From positions 33,415-97,414 of the forward strand of contig JAFYYJ010000119.1 in assembly GCA_017557605.1 (NCBI GenBank): a stretch of DNA of 64,000 nucleotides. The letters run 5' to 3'. The position numbers were made by a program, and so were the translations under genes. Below, in pieces: positions 29,601-37,332 of the stretch (position 1 is its first letter; each line of letters begins with the position of its first letter). Origin of the DNA: Salinivirgaceae bacterium (GTDB lineage Bacteria > Bacteroidota > Bacteroidia > Bacteroidales > SZUA-534). The notes beneath the pieces are model-generated. The model saw only the letters and a list, made by a program, of their open reading frames with translations, was not told the DNA's origin and did not search any database.

Positions 29601-30147
29601 TTGCAACACCATACAAGTTTTTTGCATTCTCACGTTCTGTTAGTATATACCACCATTCTCTTCCTTTCAGAGTTCTCCATGATGTATGGCTATCGCTAAC
29701 TTTATTACCCCATTCTTTAAACGATGCATATTGCGATTCGGTTGACGTAGACAAAGTTGGGTTGTCTGCCGTTCCCCAGCCAAAAAGGTCAATCCACCAG
29801 TTAGAGTCTTCGGTTATATGATTGTTGTTTTCCCTTGCTAAACGGTCATACTGATGTTCGGCAAATTGCCATTTTTTGTTTTTGGGATGATACTGCAGAT
29901 TACCTTTGCTGAAAAGGATTCTTTTCCCATCCTCTGATGTTGTAAAACCTTCTCCTTTGTATATTACTTTAACATTCTTAACTATTTTGTTGCCAGAGTA
30001 ACTGATTGTTGTCGTTCGGCCATTTGTTGTTGCTGTCCAATCGGCTGGCAAGACCAATCCTTCAATTTGTGCGTTTGCACTCATCTGCGGCACTAAGAAC
30101 AATATAGCGGCCGATAAGAAAAATAAGTTCACCTTTTTCATAATCAT
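26647..30147 (-). CDS. Large exported repeat protein with MBG-type repeats and probable type IX sorting tail
   Basis: 1,166 residues; ATG 30141 is an equally good start. Signal peptide (KKVNLFFLSAAILFLVPQMS). Residues ~50-330 resemble the FISUMP/DUF1566-like domain (YYWASDYDN and later GSSVRLIKE). Then come at least four MBG/YDG-like beta repeats of 75-80 residues (about 410-710), a Cys-rich segment with three CxxC pairs (CKLCG, CSVCK, CSICG, about 880-1010), a Gly/Asn/Gln/Glu low-complexity linker, and a final ~70 residues with VFVYN-type strands ending ARRVMITQ, like a type A sorting domain. Likely surface-anchored or secreted; the ligand is unknown. Confidence 0.85.
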   Translation of the reverse strand: MIMKKVNLFFLSAAILFLVPQMSANAQIEGLVLPADWTATTNGRTTTISYSGNKIVKNVKVIYKGEGFTTSEDGKRILFSKGNLQYHPKNKKWQFAEHQYDRLARENNNHITEDSNWWIDLFGWGTADNPTLSTSTESQYASFKEWGNKVSDSHTSWRTLKGREWWYILTERENAKNLYGVATVNGIKGLIILPDNWVLPIGLTFKPGVSESAYEAYGKNVYTIEQWEKMEAAGAVFLPVCGHRDGNTSGKMNVIDTDHGYYWASDYDNNTTDYTSKAYHVEIDWKYCNSKNNSQNRHYGSSVRLIKESNSMDTERSATQNYTTKKWQFYYYPGTTTTAHVEVEYEAGSVTAGFSTNSYAYTGSEQKPNPMVLSGSTTLANTKYVVNYPDDIINAGNKTCTITVQNNGGGSFDINASYTITPKQLALSWSNTSLVYNGTEQVPTATVSGAIGNDVPTVSVSGGKINKGTYTATATLSSNPNSNYTLSSTTHSFTIAQKELTLSWGNTSFVYDGTEHSPTATISGAVGNDNPTVTVSGGKTNKGTYTATASLSNNPNSNYKMPSTKTQSFTINPKEVALDWDETELTYNGSAQKPTATATDLVGNDVCNVTVTGEQTNAGSYTATATTLSNTNYKLPEIKTSQYTIAPKVVDNPTIELSATSYTYDGTAKKPTVSVKDENITIPSSEFYVSYTDSINAGTANVTITDKADGNYTVSGSVTYNITPKTGVVVTITGNSKTTTYNSEEQNVEGYTVSINDELNIYSESDFSFNGDSTIIATTAGTYPMQLSANNFSNLNPNFADVQFVIEDGALTINKAPEAPNKPEATIETRFINTQLVTLPENWKWAENKALELGINNITAEYKGADAGNYVLESVDIAITRLECQHNEGNNILYAVAPTCTEAGYSGNLSCKLCGKIYEYGDSIPATGHKADSVLFENIVEATCTTAGSKDSVVYCSVCKAEVSRTKVTLPAHGHTAVVDAAVAATTTSTGLTEGSHCSICGETIVAQIVIPMLTDNGNEENQGGNENGNENQGGENQGGNENQGGNEKQDGGNRNENNEGENNNNNQENENNGGNNQGENENGNENQGGENTEPATAVAESAASAVNIYATGNTIVVENATDEIFVYNVMGGLVVRGMDTTITVSHTGVYIVKTGNIARRVMITQ
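26876..27100 (-). repeat. Low-complexity coding repeat (Gly/Asn/Glu/Gln linker)
   Basis: Short imperfect direct repeats encode units such as NENQGGENQGG. The tract links the Cys-rich part of the surface protein to its sorting tail. Length variation by slippage is likely and would keep the frame only in multiples of three. Confidence 0.8.
28205..28888 (-). repeat. Three tandem ~228-bp MBG-type coding repeats
   Basis: Each unit encodes about 76 residues with the frame L-W-T-Y-NGT-Q-PTAT, GND-VTVSG, NKGTYTATA, NPNSNY, SFTI. A fourth, more diverged unit follows on the C-terminal side. They resemble bacterial Ig-like YDG/MBG modules. Confidence 0.8.
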
Positions 30148-30191
30148 TTAAAAATTAAAGGTTTATGAGATATGTTATGTCGTTTTTGTTT

Positions 30192-30311
30192 TTAACCCCT
30201 AACTCTTATATAAGTATAGGTTGTCAGTTTCAGATTAGCCAGCTTGCAGCTTGCCACTTTCACTTTGTTGATAGTCTCTTTCTCGTTGGTGTTATTGTTT
30301 TTCATAGCCAT
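30192..30311 (-). CDS. Possible 39-residue leader ORF upstream of the surface protein
   Basis: ATG at 30311, TAA at 30192-30194, product starting MAMKNNNTNEKETINKVKVA, basic and hydrophilic. It ends 44 bases before the surface protein gene in the same direction and could be cotranscribed. No homology is recognised and the codon pattern is not decisive, so this may be chance. Confidence 0.25.
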   Translation of the reverse strand: MAMKNNNTNEKETINKVKVASCKLANLKLTTYTYIRVRG

Positions 30312-30663
30312 TATGTTTTAAGTTATAATTTTTCAAAGTTTAAAGTTTAGAAGGTTTAGCGCTTCGATGTTTAGAATTTTTAGAAACAAATCTTCTCAAT
30401 CAACTCAGCTTTCTCAACATCATCTTTACTCATTGTTTTTCTTGATTTTCAAATGTCGGCAGGCTGTTTTAACTGTGCAATAGCTGAAAAATGAACGGCG
30501 GGTTTGACTTAACGAACGGTTTTTGAAAAAGGGCAAAAAAGGGCCTTTTTTGTGCTGTTTTTGAGCGAATTTTTAGGCGAAAACGCGGATTTTTCGTTTC
30601 TATCCGAACGAATCCGAATTTATCCAAATACAATTATGGTTTAGTTTGGGTTAATTTGGTTAG
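30312..30663. other. Intergenic region downstream of tcdA and upstream of the surface protein
   Basis: No gene is supported. It holds a near-palindrome AAAAAAGGGCCTTTTTT at about 30535, with T-runs on both sides, which may act as the terminator of tcdA, and an inverted repeat CGGATT...AATCCG near 30590-30620. The rest is AT-rich. Confidence 0.5.
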
Positions 30664-31383
30664 CTAAATTCCCGCCAAATCTCTAATAACCTTCGCCGCG
30701 CAAAAAATACCGAACAACGCTGGCATATACGATATGGTGCCGACAGTCGATTTTTTATTTTCCTCGTCGTCAACCTCAACTACGGCGTCTTTATCGGTCA
30801 GTTCTGACGAGAAAACAACAGCCACGCCCTTGTTTATCCCCTTGCGGTGCAAGCGTTTGCGTATCGATTTGGCTAACTTGCAGTTGTAGCTTTTGCTGAT
30901 GTCGGCAATAGTGATTTTCGACGGGTCGGTTTTGCCGCCGGCGCCCATGCTGCTCACAATCTTCAGGTTGCGGTTCAGGCAATGCAGAATCAGAAACACT
31001 TTCGGCGATATGGTGTCAATGGCGTCAACCACGTAATCGTACTCGTTGTCAAGCAATTGCACCATTCGCTCGTCTTTTACAAATTCGTTTATCACGGTCA
31101 GGTCAATATTGGGGTTGATGTCGCGCAGACGGGAGGCCATAATTTCGGCTTTGAGCTTTCCAATGTGGGAGTGTAGAGCGGGCAACTGACGATTGATGTT
31201 GCTGGTACTCACTGTATCGGCATCTACAATGGTCATGCGGCCAATACCGGCGCGGGCAATCATCTCGGCAGCGTAGGCGCCCACGCCGCCTAAGCCAACC
31301 ACAAGCACATGTTTGTGCCGCAGCTGCTCAACAGTTTCTTTGCCCAGCAAAAGCTCGGTCCGTTCTAACCAATTGTCACCCAT
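30664..31383 (-). CDS. tcdA: tRNA threonylcarbamoyladenosine dehydratase (TcdA, ThiF family)
   Basis: A 239-residue E1-like enzyme that cyclises the t6A base at position 37 of tRNAs using ATP. Nucleotide-binding VVGLGGVGAYAAEMIARAG, the Asp of VDADTVSTSNINRQ, and DAIDTISPKVFLI fit TcdA better than MoeB/ThiF; the zinc-binding Cys pairs of MoeB are absent. It overlaps the downstream end of the TatD gene by 19 bases. Confidence 0.92.
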   Translation of the reverse strand: MGDNWLERTELLLGKETVEQLRHKHVLVVGLGGVGAYAAEMIARAGIGRMTIVDADTVSTSNINRQLPALHSHIGKLKAEIMASRLRDINPNIDLTVINEFVKDERMVQLLDNEYDYVVDAIDTISPKVFLILHCLNRNLKIVSSMGAGGKTDPSKITIADISKSYNCKLAKSIRKRLHRKGINKGVAVVFSSELTDKDAVVEVDDEENKKSTVGTISYMPALFGIFCAAKVIRDLAGI

Positions 31384-32030
31384 TTGTCACAAAAAATCCG
31401 TGTTAAATTATTGAATATAACCCGTTTGAGTTCGTTGAGACTGATGTGTTTCAACTCGGCTGCAAAATTATAAATACCGCTGATATTTATCTCTTTTGTG
31501 TCGGTCTCAAGGAATATGCAATCGTTTGGAATGTTGGCGAATGTTTGCTGCAATTTGCTGTTATTCAGCAGTTGGTGGCCGAATGACAGCATTGCGCCGT
31601 GTTGCAGAAGCTGGTTTGCAGTGGTGGCGTTGCCGTTGAATCCGTGGAAAATCATTTTCACCGCCGGCTCGCGCTGCATTATTTGCAAAAAGTCGGAATA
31701 GGCTTTTACACAATGGATTATCATTGGCAATTGGTGCCGTTTTGCTATATCAAGCAACGACTCGAAAACACTCATTTGCAGGCTGATACTGGTGCTGATA
31801 GCGCGGTCGATGCCGGATTCGCCAATGGCCGCAATTTTTCCGTTTAGGCACAGGCGCTCAATCGCCTCAAGAGTCTGGCCTTGGTCGCATTTGCCTATTT
31901 GCCACGGGTGGAGTCCTGCCGACACAAAGCCGTTGCCTGGTGCGGCGTCAAAATTGTCAATGTTCACTAATTCAATACCTTCGCCAGTGGCTGTGTGGGT
32001 GTGAATGTTGACAAACGGTATTTGCATCAT
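31365..32030 (-). CDS. TatD-family metal-dependent hydrolase
   Basis: A 221-residue TIM-barrel hydrolase. The metal site HTHT is at the N-terminus (VNIHTHTATGEG), followed by GLHPW, GESGID, IIHCVKAYSDF and FLETDTKEI. Shorter than E. coli TatD (260), but many Bacteroidota members are this size. TatD proteins have DNase/deacylase-type activities. It overlaps the upstream thioesterase by 4 bases. Confidence 0.85.
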   Translation of the reverse strand: MMQIPFVNIHTHTATGEGIELVNIDNFDAAPGNGFVSAGLHPWQIGKCDQGQTLEAIERLCLNGKIAAIGESGIDRAISTSISLQMSVFESLLDIAKRHQLPMIIHCVKAYSDFLQIMQREPAVKMIFHGFNGNATTANQLLQHGAMLSFGHQLLNNSKLQQTFANIPNDCIFLETDTKEINISGIYNFAAELKHISLNELKRVIFNNLTRIFCDKWVTIG

Positions 32031-32419
32031 TCAAAATATTTGTCAAGCTCGGGTGCGCGCGACAGTTTGCCGTCGACAGTAACAACAGTTGTTATTGTGG
32101 CATCGGCGCAGACTTGGCGTTCGGGCAACAGCAGTATCTTTTGGTGAAACAACATTTTAAAGCCGTCACGCTCGGCCGTGGTGGCCACCACAAATTCGTC
32201 GCGACTGCGCAGCGGGCGTTTGTAGCGGATGTCGACGCGGGCAACAACAACATAAATGTTCTTTTCAACAAGCTCGGCAAAGCTGATGCCGCGCTCAATG
32301 CACATTTCGTGGCGCGCGTGCTCAAAATAATGCTGATAGTTTGCGTTGTTCACAATGCCTTCCATGTCGCATTCGTAGTCGCGAACCTTCATTTGCAGTT
32401 CGTGTGTCTTGTTTTCCAT
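32027..32419 (-). CDS. Acyl-CoA thioesterase, 4HBT hotdog family (YbgC-like)
   Basis: A 130-residue hotdog-fold thioesterase with the hallmark YECDMEGIVNNANYQHYFE, which holds the catalytic Asp region of the 4HBT family, followed by ARHEMCIERG. It hydrolyses short acyl-CoA thioesters. The stop overlaps the TatD start, so the three genes thioesterase-tatD-tcdA form one operon. Confidence 0.88.
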   Translation of the reverse strand: MENKTHELQMKVRDYECDMEGIVNNANYQHYFEHARHEMCIERGISFAELVEKNIYVVVARVDIRYKRPLRSRDEFVVATTAERDGFKMLFHQKILLLPERQVCADATITTVVTVDGKLSRAPELDKYFE

Positions 32420-32594
32420 CGTTTCTAAACAGTTTCTGAAAAAAATCGGCTCAAAAATATAATTTTTTGGGCTATCGTTTGCAGAGATGTAAATGTCAGT
32501 GCCATAAAGAAATGGGGTGTAATATTATTGTTAAATAGAATAATGCAAACGTTGTACTAAAAACTGATTTTTAGGCAGTTGCGGTTTGTCGCCG

Positions 32595-32602
32595 TATATT
32601 TG
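32595..32602 (+). promoter_or_regulatory. Strong -7 box in the recF upstream region
   Basis: TATATTTG fits TAnnTTTG exactly and is followed by C. It lies 177 bases before recF, so the transcript would start near 32609 and either run into recF or make a separate RNA. Confidence 0.55.
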
Positions 32603-32608
32603 CATCGC

Positions 32609-32717
32609 AATCGGAAAGAAACACTTCTCGGTTGCTTTCGGAAGAAAAAGTTTAGTGGTTATTAGTGGTATATAGTTGTGTGCGAGTTTGCTGTAAAGCG
32701 GCTCGCATTTCTATTTT
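32609..32717 (+). ncRNA. Candidate small RNA or structured recF leader
   Basis: No ORF. Downstream of the 32595 promoter box, a first hairpin CTTC-GAAG lies around 32630-32645. The segment ends in a strong two-part stem, TGCGAG (32681-32686) with CTCGCA (32702-32707), enclosing TGCT/AGCG with a GTAA loop, then TTTCTATTTTA. That end looks like a terminator. A 6S-like or regulatory RNA is possible, but I cannot match it to a known family. Confidence 0.35.
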
Positions 32718-32766
32718 ATGTCGGCATTAAATAGGCGCCGTCCTTCGTCAAAGTGCAAAATAGGCT

Positions 32767-32774
32767 TATCTTTG
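32767..32774 (+). promoter_or_regulatory. Second possible -7 box immediately before recF
   Basis: TATCTTTG fits the consensus but ends only 4 bases before the ATG, so it would give an almost leaderless transcript. It could equally be chance. Confidence 0.3.
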
Positions 32775-32778
32775 CGTT

Positions 32779-33885
32779 ATGAGTTTGCACCATCTGACAC
32801 TTACGAATTTTAAAAACTATCAGTCGCTTGAGGCTGATTTCTCGACGCGAATAAACTGCATTACAGGCGACAACGGCGAGGGCAAGACCAACATCCTCGA
32901 CGCCATATATTATATGTCGTTCTGCAAAAGCTTCTTCACAAGCCTCGACTCGCAGAACATCCGCCACGGCGAGCAGTTTTTTATTATCCAGGGACAGTAC
33001 TATTTTGACGGGCAGACTGAAGAAATCTATTGCGGCTTTGAGCCGGGCAAGCGCAAGCGGTTCAAGCGCAACAAGAAGGAGTACGAGCGTTTTGCCGACC
33101 ATATCGGGCTGATACCGCTTGTAATGGTGTCGCCCTACGACATTAATCTCATCATCGGCGGCAGCGACGAGCGGCGCAAGTTCATCGATGGCATAATATC
33201 GCAGTTCGATAAGGAATATCTGCTGCATTATCAGCGATATACAAAGATTTTGGCGCAGCGCAACCATTTGTTGAAAGAGACTCCGCAAACATGGCAGATT
33301 GACGAGGATATGCTCCAGATTTATGACGACCAACTTGCAGAATCGGGACAAATAATTTATCAACGGCGAAAAAACTTTGTCACTGAAATCGAGCCTATTT
33401 TCCAACGTTATTTTGAGACCATATCGCGCGGCAAGGAGAAGGTGTCGCTCGAGTATCAAACCACGCTCGATGAGAAACCGCTCGGTCAACAACTGAAGGA
33501 AAACCGAGCTATCGACCTGGCTACGCGATACACCAATTTCGGCGTTCATAAAGACGACCTTGAATTGGGAATGTCGGGGCAACCAATCAAGCGTCTGGGT
33601 TCGCAAGGACAACAGAAAACCTATCTTGTGGCAATGAAACTTGCTCAGTTTGAATACATTGGAAAACTCTGCGGACAAAAGCCCATTCTGCTTCTCGATG
33701 ACATTTTCGACAAACTCGACCAGTCGCGCGTGGAGCAGATTGTCAATCTTGTGACGCAGAACAATTTTGGACAGATATTCATCACTGACACCAGCGCCGA
33801 CCGCATACAAGCGGTTTTGGATAAAGTGGGAGGTGAGCACCGGCACTATAATCTGAAGGATAACGCACTAACACCTATAATATAA
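32779..33885 (+). CDS. recF: DNA replication and repair protein RecF
   Basis: A 368-residue SMC-like ATPase that helps load RecA at single-strand gaps with RecO and RecR. N-terminal LTNFKNYQSL, Walker A GDNGEGKT at 30-37, signature LGSQGQQKT, and Walker B PILLLDDIFDKLD. Length normal. Its stop shares bases with the ATG of the next gene (TAATG). Confidence 0.96.
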   Translation: MSLHHLTLTNFKNYQSLEADFSTRINCITGDNGEGKTNILDAIYYMSFCKSFFTSLDSQNIRHGEQFFIIQGQYYFDGQTEEIYCGFEPGKRKRFKRNKKEYERFADHIGLIPLVMVSPYDINLIIGGSDERRKFIDGIISQFDKEYLLHYQRYTKILAQRNHLLKETPQTWQIDEDMLQIYDDQLAESGQIIYQRRKNFVTEIEPIFQRYFETISRGKEKVSLEYQTTLDEKPLGQQLKENRAIDLATRYTNFGVHKDDLELGMSGQPIKRLGSQGQQKTYLVAMKLAQFEYIGKLCGQKPILLLDDIFDKLDQSRVEQIVNLVTQNNFGQIFITDTSADRIQAVLDKVGGEHRHYNLKDNALTPII

Positions 33886-34175
33886 TGCGCAGACAGACAA
33901 CATCGACAATCGGTGAAGCATTGTCGCTTTGGATAGAAGCTATGAAAATGCGGCCAAAAGTGGAGGAAACGCGGCTAATGGCGGCTTGGAATCCAACGGT
34001 TGGTCCTTTGATAGCCTCAAAAACGCGCGACCTGTATATAAATAAACGCACTCTGTATGTTAGCGTTGACTCGTCGGTGATTCGCCGTGAATTGCTGATA
34101 GCCAAAGAAAAACTGATATCGCAGCTAAATAATGCGAGCGGCGGTGATGTCATCAGCGACATAGTTTTTCGATAA
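33885..34175 (+). CDS. dciA: DciA-like protein (DUF721)
   Basis: A 96-residue DUF721 protein with the pattern LMAAWNPTVGPLIASKTRDLYINKRTLYV, a KH-like domain. DciA loads the replicative helicase DnaB in bacteria without DnaC. The recF-dciA overlap is typical of Bacteroidota. This matters for the window because two DnaB-like proteins of unknown role lie in the island at 48-57 kb. Confidence 0.85.
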   Translation: MRRQTTSTIGEALSLWIEAMKMRPKVEETRLMAAWNPTVGPLIASKTRDLYINKRTLYVSVDSSVIRRELLIAKEKLISQLNNASGGDVISDIVFR

Positions 34176-34200
34176 AAACACAATTTATTTTGTTGTAAGG

Positions 34201-34229
34201 TTGCAAATAACCGATTTTTATTAATTTTG
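34201..34229 (+). promoter_or_regulatory. Promoter of the TPR/OmpA-like lipoprotein
   Basis: TTG at 34201 and TAATTTTG at 34222-34229, 18 bases apart, fit the Bacteroidota -33/-7 pattern. The predicted leader is about 78 bases, AT-rich, with no ribosome binding site. Confidence 0.65.
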
Positions 34230-34313
34230 GCACTTGTTATGTGTTGAGTACAAATTATTTTTGCTCACACAGGCAACTAATTATAGCGAGATTACTTAAT
34301 TTAATTATTTATT

Positions 34314-36053
34314 ATGAAAAAGGTAAACGTTTGTATTTTAGCATCTTGCGTTTTGGCATTAACCGCTTGCGGCGGCATGCAGAAAATGGCGGATATGGCA
34401 AATCAGGTACGTTACGATGTAACTCCAAAAGTACTTGAAATGCATGGTGACAGTGTGGAAGTTGAAATCAGTGTGACTTTCCCTCCAAAGTATTTCGTAG
34501 CTGAGGCTAGCTTGGAAATCGTTCCGGTTTTGAAGTATGAAGGTGGAGAAAAAGCATTTGAGGCAAAAACTATCCAAGGTGAGAAAGTTCAGGCTAACAA
34601 CGAGGTTTGCTCGTTTGCCAATGGTGGAACTTTCAAGTTGAAATCGAAAGTTGCTTTTGAAGAGGCAATGCGCAGCTCTGAGTTGTATGCTCGCGCAACA
34701 GCTTCAATGAAAGGCAAATCAGTTAATGTTCCGGAGCAGAAAATTGCTGACGGTGTTATGTCAACAGCTTTGTTGCTCGACAACAATGCAAAAACTATTG
34801 CTGCTGCCGACAAATTCCAACGCATTACTACTAACGAAAAGGGTGCAACTCTCTTCTTCGTTATCAACAAAGCCGACATCACCAACAAGGAGTTGAAGAA
34901 AGACGAAATTGCTGCTTTGAAACAATTCTTGAAAGACGCTGCTTCTGACGAGCGCACTGAGATTAAAGGTATCACTATCTCGGCTTACGCTTCACCTGAC
35001 GGCGAGGAGTCGCTCAACGACAAGTTGGCAGCCAACCGTATGAACAACTCTAACAAATTCTTCCAGCAAGAACTTAAGAAGGCTAAAATCAAAGCTGACG
35101 AGTCAGTTTTCAACAAATCATCTTTGGCTGAGGACTGGGACGGCTTCAAAACTTTGATGCAACAGTCTGACATTCAGGATAAGGAACTCATCCTTCGCGT
35201 TCTTTCAATGTATTCTGACCCTGTTGTTCGTGAGAAAGAAATCAAGAACATCTCTGCAGCTTACGAAGAGATTGCTGAGAAGATTCTCCCACAACTCCGT
35301 CGTTCTAAACTGACTGTTAACATTGCAGTTATCGGTCACTCTGACGAGGAAATCAAAGACCTGGTTGCTTCTAATCCTGACACTTTGAGCGTTGAAGAGT
35401 TGCTTTATGCTGCTACTCTTACTAACGACAATGCAGAGAAACTTTCTATCTATCAGAAAGCTGCCAACAAATATCCTGAGGATTGGAGAACTATCAACAA
35501 TGTTGGTCACATCAACTATCTTATGGGCAATGTTGCTGATGCAAAAGCCGCTTTCGAGAAAGCAAAAGGCATCGACGCTTCTAACACAACAGTATTGAAC
35601 AACCTTGGCGCTTGCGCATACGCTGACGGCGACGCAGTTGCAGCTAAAGAGTATTTTGACGCTGCTGCCGGTGCTGGCAACGAGGTTAGCTACAACCAAG
35701 CAGTTATCGCTACTAAGAAGGGTGACTATGAGACTGCTCTTAACCTCTTCTCAAGCAGCCGCTTCGATTCGTTCAACTGGGCTTTGGCTAAATTGCTCAA
35801 CTATTCGAATACCAAGAACCAGGATGTATTTGACGCATCGCTTGGTATCCTGAACAAGATTGAGGACCAGAACGACCCGAAGATTGCTTATCTGAAGGCT
35901 GTCATCAGCGCTCGCAAACAAGACAAAGACGGCATCATCAACAACCTGAAGGTTGCTGTTGAGAAAGACGCTGCTCTTGGTGCATACGCTGCAAAGGATA
36001 TTGAGTTCGCTCAATATGCTGATGACGCTGATTTCCAAAGTGTTGCTAAATAA
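34314..36053 (+). CDS. TPR lipoprotein with OmpA-like domain
   Basis: A 579-residue lipoprotein: signal peptide with lipobox LTAC, Cys19 as the lipid anchor. Residues ~30-150 are beta-rich; ~175-350 contain an OmpA_C-like fold (ITISAYASPDGEESLNDKLAANR split over the family pattern). The C-terminal ~200 residues are TPR units (NNVGHINYLMGNVADAKAAF and following). Probably tethered to the outer membrane and binding peptidoglycan. Codon use is strongly biased to frequent codons, which suggests high expression. Own promoter and terminator. Confidence 0.85.
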   Translation: MKKVNVCILASCVLALTACGGMQKMADMANQVRYDVTPKVLEMHGDSVEVEISVTFPPKYFVAEASLEIVPVLKYEGGEKAFEAKTIQGEKVQANNEVCSFANGGTFKLKSKVAFEEAMRSSELYARATASMKGKSVNVPEQKIADGVMSTALLLDNNAKTIAAADKFQRITTNEKGATLFFVINKADITNKELKKDEIAALKQFLKDAASDERTEIKGITISAYASPDGEESLNDKLAANRMNNSNKFFQQELKKAKIKADESVFNKSSLAEDWDGFKTLMQQSDIQDKELILRVLSMYSDPVVREKEIKNISAAYEEIAEKILPQLRRSKLTVNIAVIGHSDEEIKDLVASNPDTLSVEELLYAATLTNDNAEKLSIYQKAANKYPEDWRTINNVGHINYLMGNVADAKAAFEKAKGIDASNTTVLNNLGACAYADGDAVAAKEYFDAAAGAGNEVSYNQAVIATKKGDYETALNLFSSSRFDSFNWALAKLLNYSNTKNQDVFDASLGILNKIEDQNDPKIAYLKAVISARKQDKDGIINNLKVAVEKDAALGAYAAKDIEFAQYADDADFQSVAK

Positions 36054-36073
36054 CTTTAGTTATTCAATTTATT

Positions 36074-36106
36074 GGGAGCCGTCCGAATGTGGGCGGCTCT
36101 TTTTTT
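36074..36106 (+). terminator. Terminator of the TPR/OmpA-like gene
   Basis: GAGCCGTCC paired with GGGCGGCTC, loop GAATGT, followed by seven T. A strong intrinsic terminator 20 bases after the stop. Confidence 0.9.
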
Positions 36107-36168
36107 GTCAACAGCTGCCCAAAAACAGAGTTTTGTTATAGGGAATGTATATGCAAAACAGGATTTTT

Positions 36169-36176
36169 TAGCTTTG
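36169..36176 (+). promoter_or_regulatory. Putative -7 box for the beta-propeller gene
   Basis: TAGCTTTG, 9 bases before the chosen ATG. No convincing -33 element. Confidence 0.4.
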
Positions 36177-36185
36177 CAAAAAAAT

Positions 36186-37244
36186 ATGCGCGCATCAATA
36201 TCCATATTGCTGGTTTTGCTTAGTCTGCTTGCTACTGCGCAAGACGGCATCATCAAAGTCCATATTGACGGCAACTTCTATTCAACGCCCATTGTTACAA
36301 CTGACGGGAATGTTGTTATCGCATCGCACAACAAAACGATGTATTTGTTCAACAGCCGCGGTGAGCAACAGAACTTATACACTACAAAAGGCTGGATTCA
36401 TGCCACTCCGGCCCAGCTTTCCGACAGCCAGATAGCCATTGGCAGCTACGATAAGCAGTTCTATTTCTTTGATAAAGACGGCAATTTTCAGAAGTCGATA
36501 AGTCCAAAGGCCGGTAAGTTTTTTACGGAGCCGGTCGAGATAGGAACCCAAAAGATAGCGTTTGGAACCGGACGCGGAAAGGTTATGTTTTATGACATGA
36601 AGGCCGACTCTTTTTATTACGCCAAGGTCGGGCACATAATGCATGGTTCGCCGCTTACATTGTCTAATGGAAAAGTGGTAATAGGTGGCAACGGACGCCG
36701 TGTTTTTATTATCGATTCGGCGGCTCATGTCTGTGCGAAATACAAGACAAAAGGCTGGATTATGCATTCAAAGCCAACCGAAACCACTGACGGACAAATA
36801 ATTGTCGGCTCATACGACAAACATCTGTACTCAATCGACTCGGTGGCACGGCTTAATTGGAAATATAAAACCCAAGGACGTATCCACAGCTCGGTTCTTC
36901 AGACACCCGACGGAAATATTGTTTTTGGCTCGTTCGATAAAAACGTCTATTGTCTTAGTGCTGACGGCAAGCTGATAAACAAATATATGACGGGGAATAG
37001 GGTGGTGTCTTCCCCGGCAATGGTTGGCGACTCGGTGTTTGTCATTTGTGGCATCGACGGTGGAGTATATTTTTTCAGCACTAAAGGCGAATTGCTTGGC
37101 AAGTTCCAAGCCGACGGCAAATTCTTTTCAACACCAGTTACCATGCACGACGGTACGGTTTTCTGCTGCACAATGAAGGGCTCGCTTTATTTCATCAGCA
37201 GCGAGGCAGTGGAACAAATCATCTCAAAAACAGCGGATTTGTAG
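36186..37244 (+). CDS. Exported beta-propeller protein (PQQ/WD40-like repeats)
   Basis: 352 residues from ATG 36186, chosen because it gives a clean signal peptide (MRASISILLVLLSLLATAQ); a longer form would start inside the previous terminator. The mature part is made of about seven to eight repeats of the form TPDGNIVFGSFDKNVYCL, typical of PQQ-like propellers. Similar proteins act as BamB-like scaffolds, but no such role can be assigned here. Confidence 0.8.
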   Translation: MRASISILLVLLSLLATAQDGIIKVHIDGNFYSTPIVTTDGNVVIASHNKTMYLFNSRGEQQNLYTTKGWIHATPAQLSDSQIAIGSYDKQFYFFDKDGNFQKSISPKAGKFFTEPVEIGTQKIAFGTGRGKVMFYDMKADSFYYAKVGHIMHGSPLTLSNGKVVIGGNGRRVFIIDSAAHVCAKYKTKGWIMHSKPTETTDGQIIVGSYDKHLYSIDSVARLNWKYKTQGRIHSSVLQTPDGNIVFGSFDKNVYCLSADGKLINKYMTGNRVVSSPAMVGDSVFVICGIDGGVYFFSTKGELLGKFQADGKFFSTPVTMHDGTVFCCTMKGSLYFISSEAVEQIISKTADL

Positions 37245-37274
37245 CGGAAATGACTTCCGATTTGTTTTCGCATA

Positions 37275-37302
37275 AAAAAGGCTCCTTTGCGGAGCCCTTT
37301 TC
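37275..37302. terminator. Bidirectional terminator between convergent genes
   Basis: AAAGGCTCC TTTGC GGAGCCCTTTT, with A/T runs on both sides, serves the propeller gene (+) and the Usp gene (-). Confidence 0.85.
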
Positions 37303-37332
37303 AATTTTATAGGAATGTCAGAATAATCCGGT

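Noticed and set aside
32716..33846. 376-codon minus-strand frame antisense to recF
   Set aside because: recF is complete with all motifs; the antisense product shows no domain.
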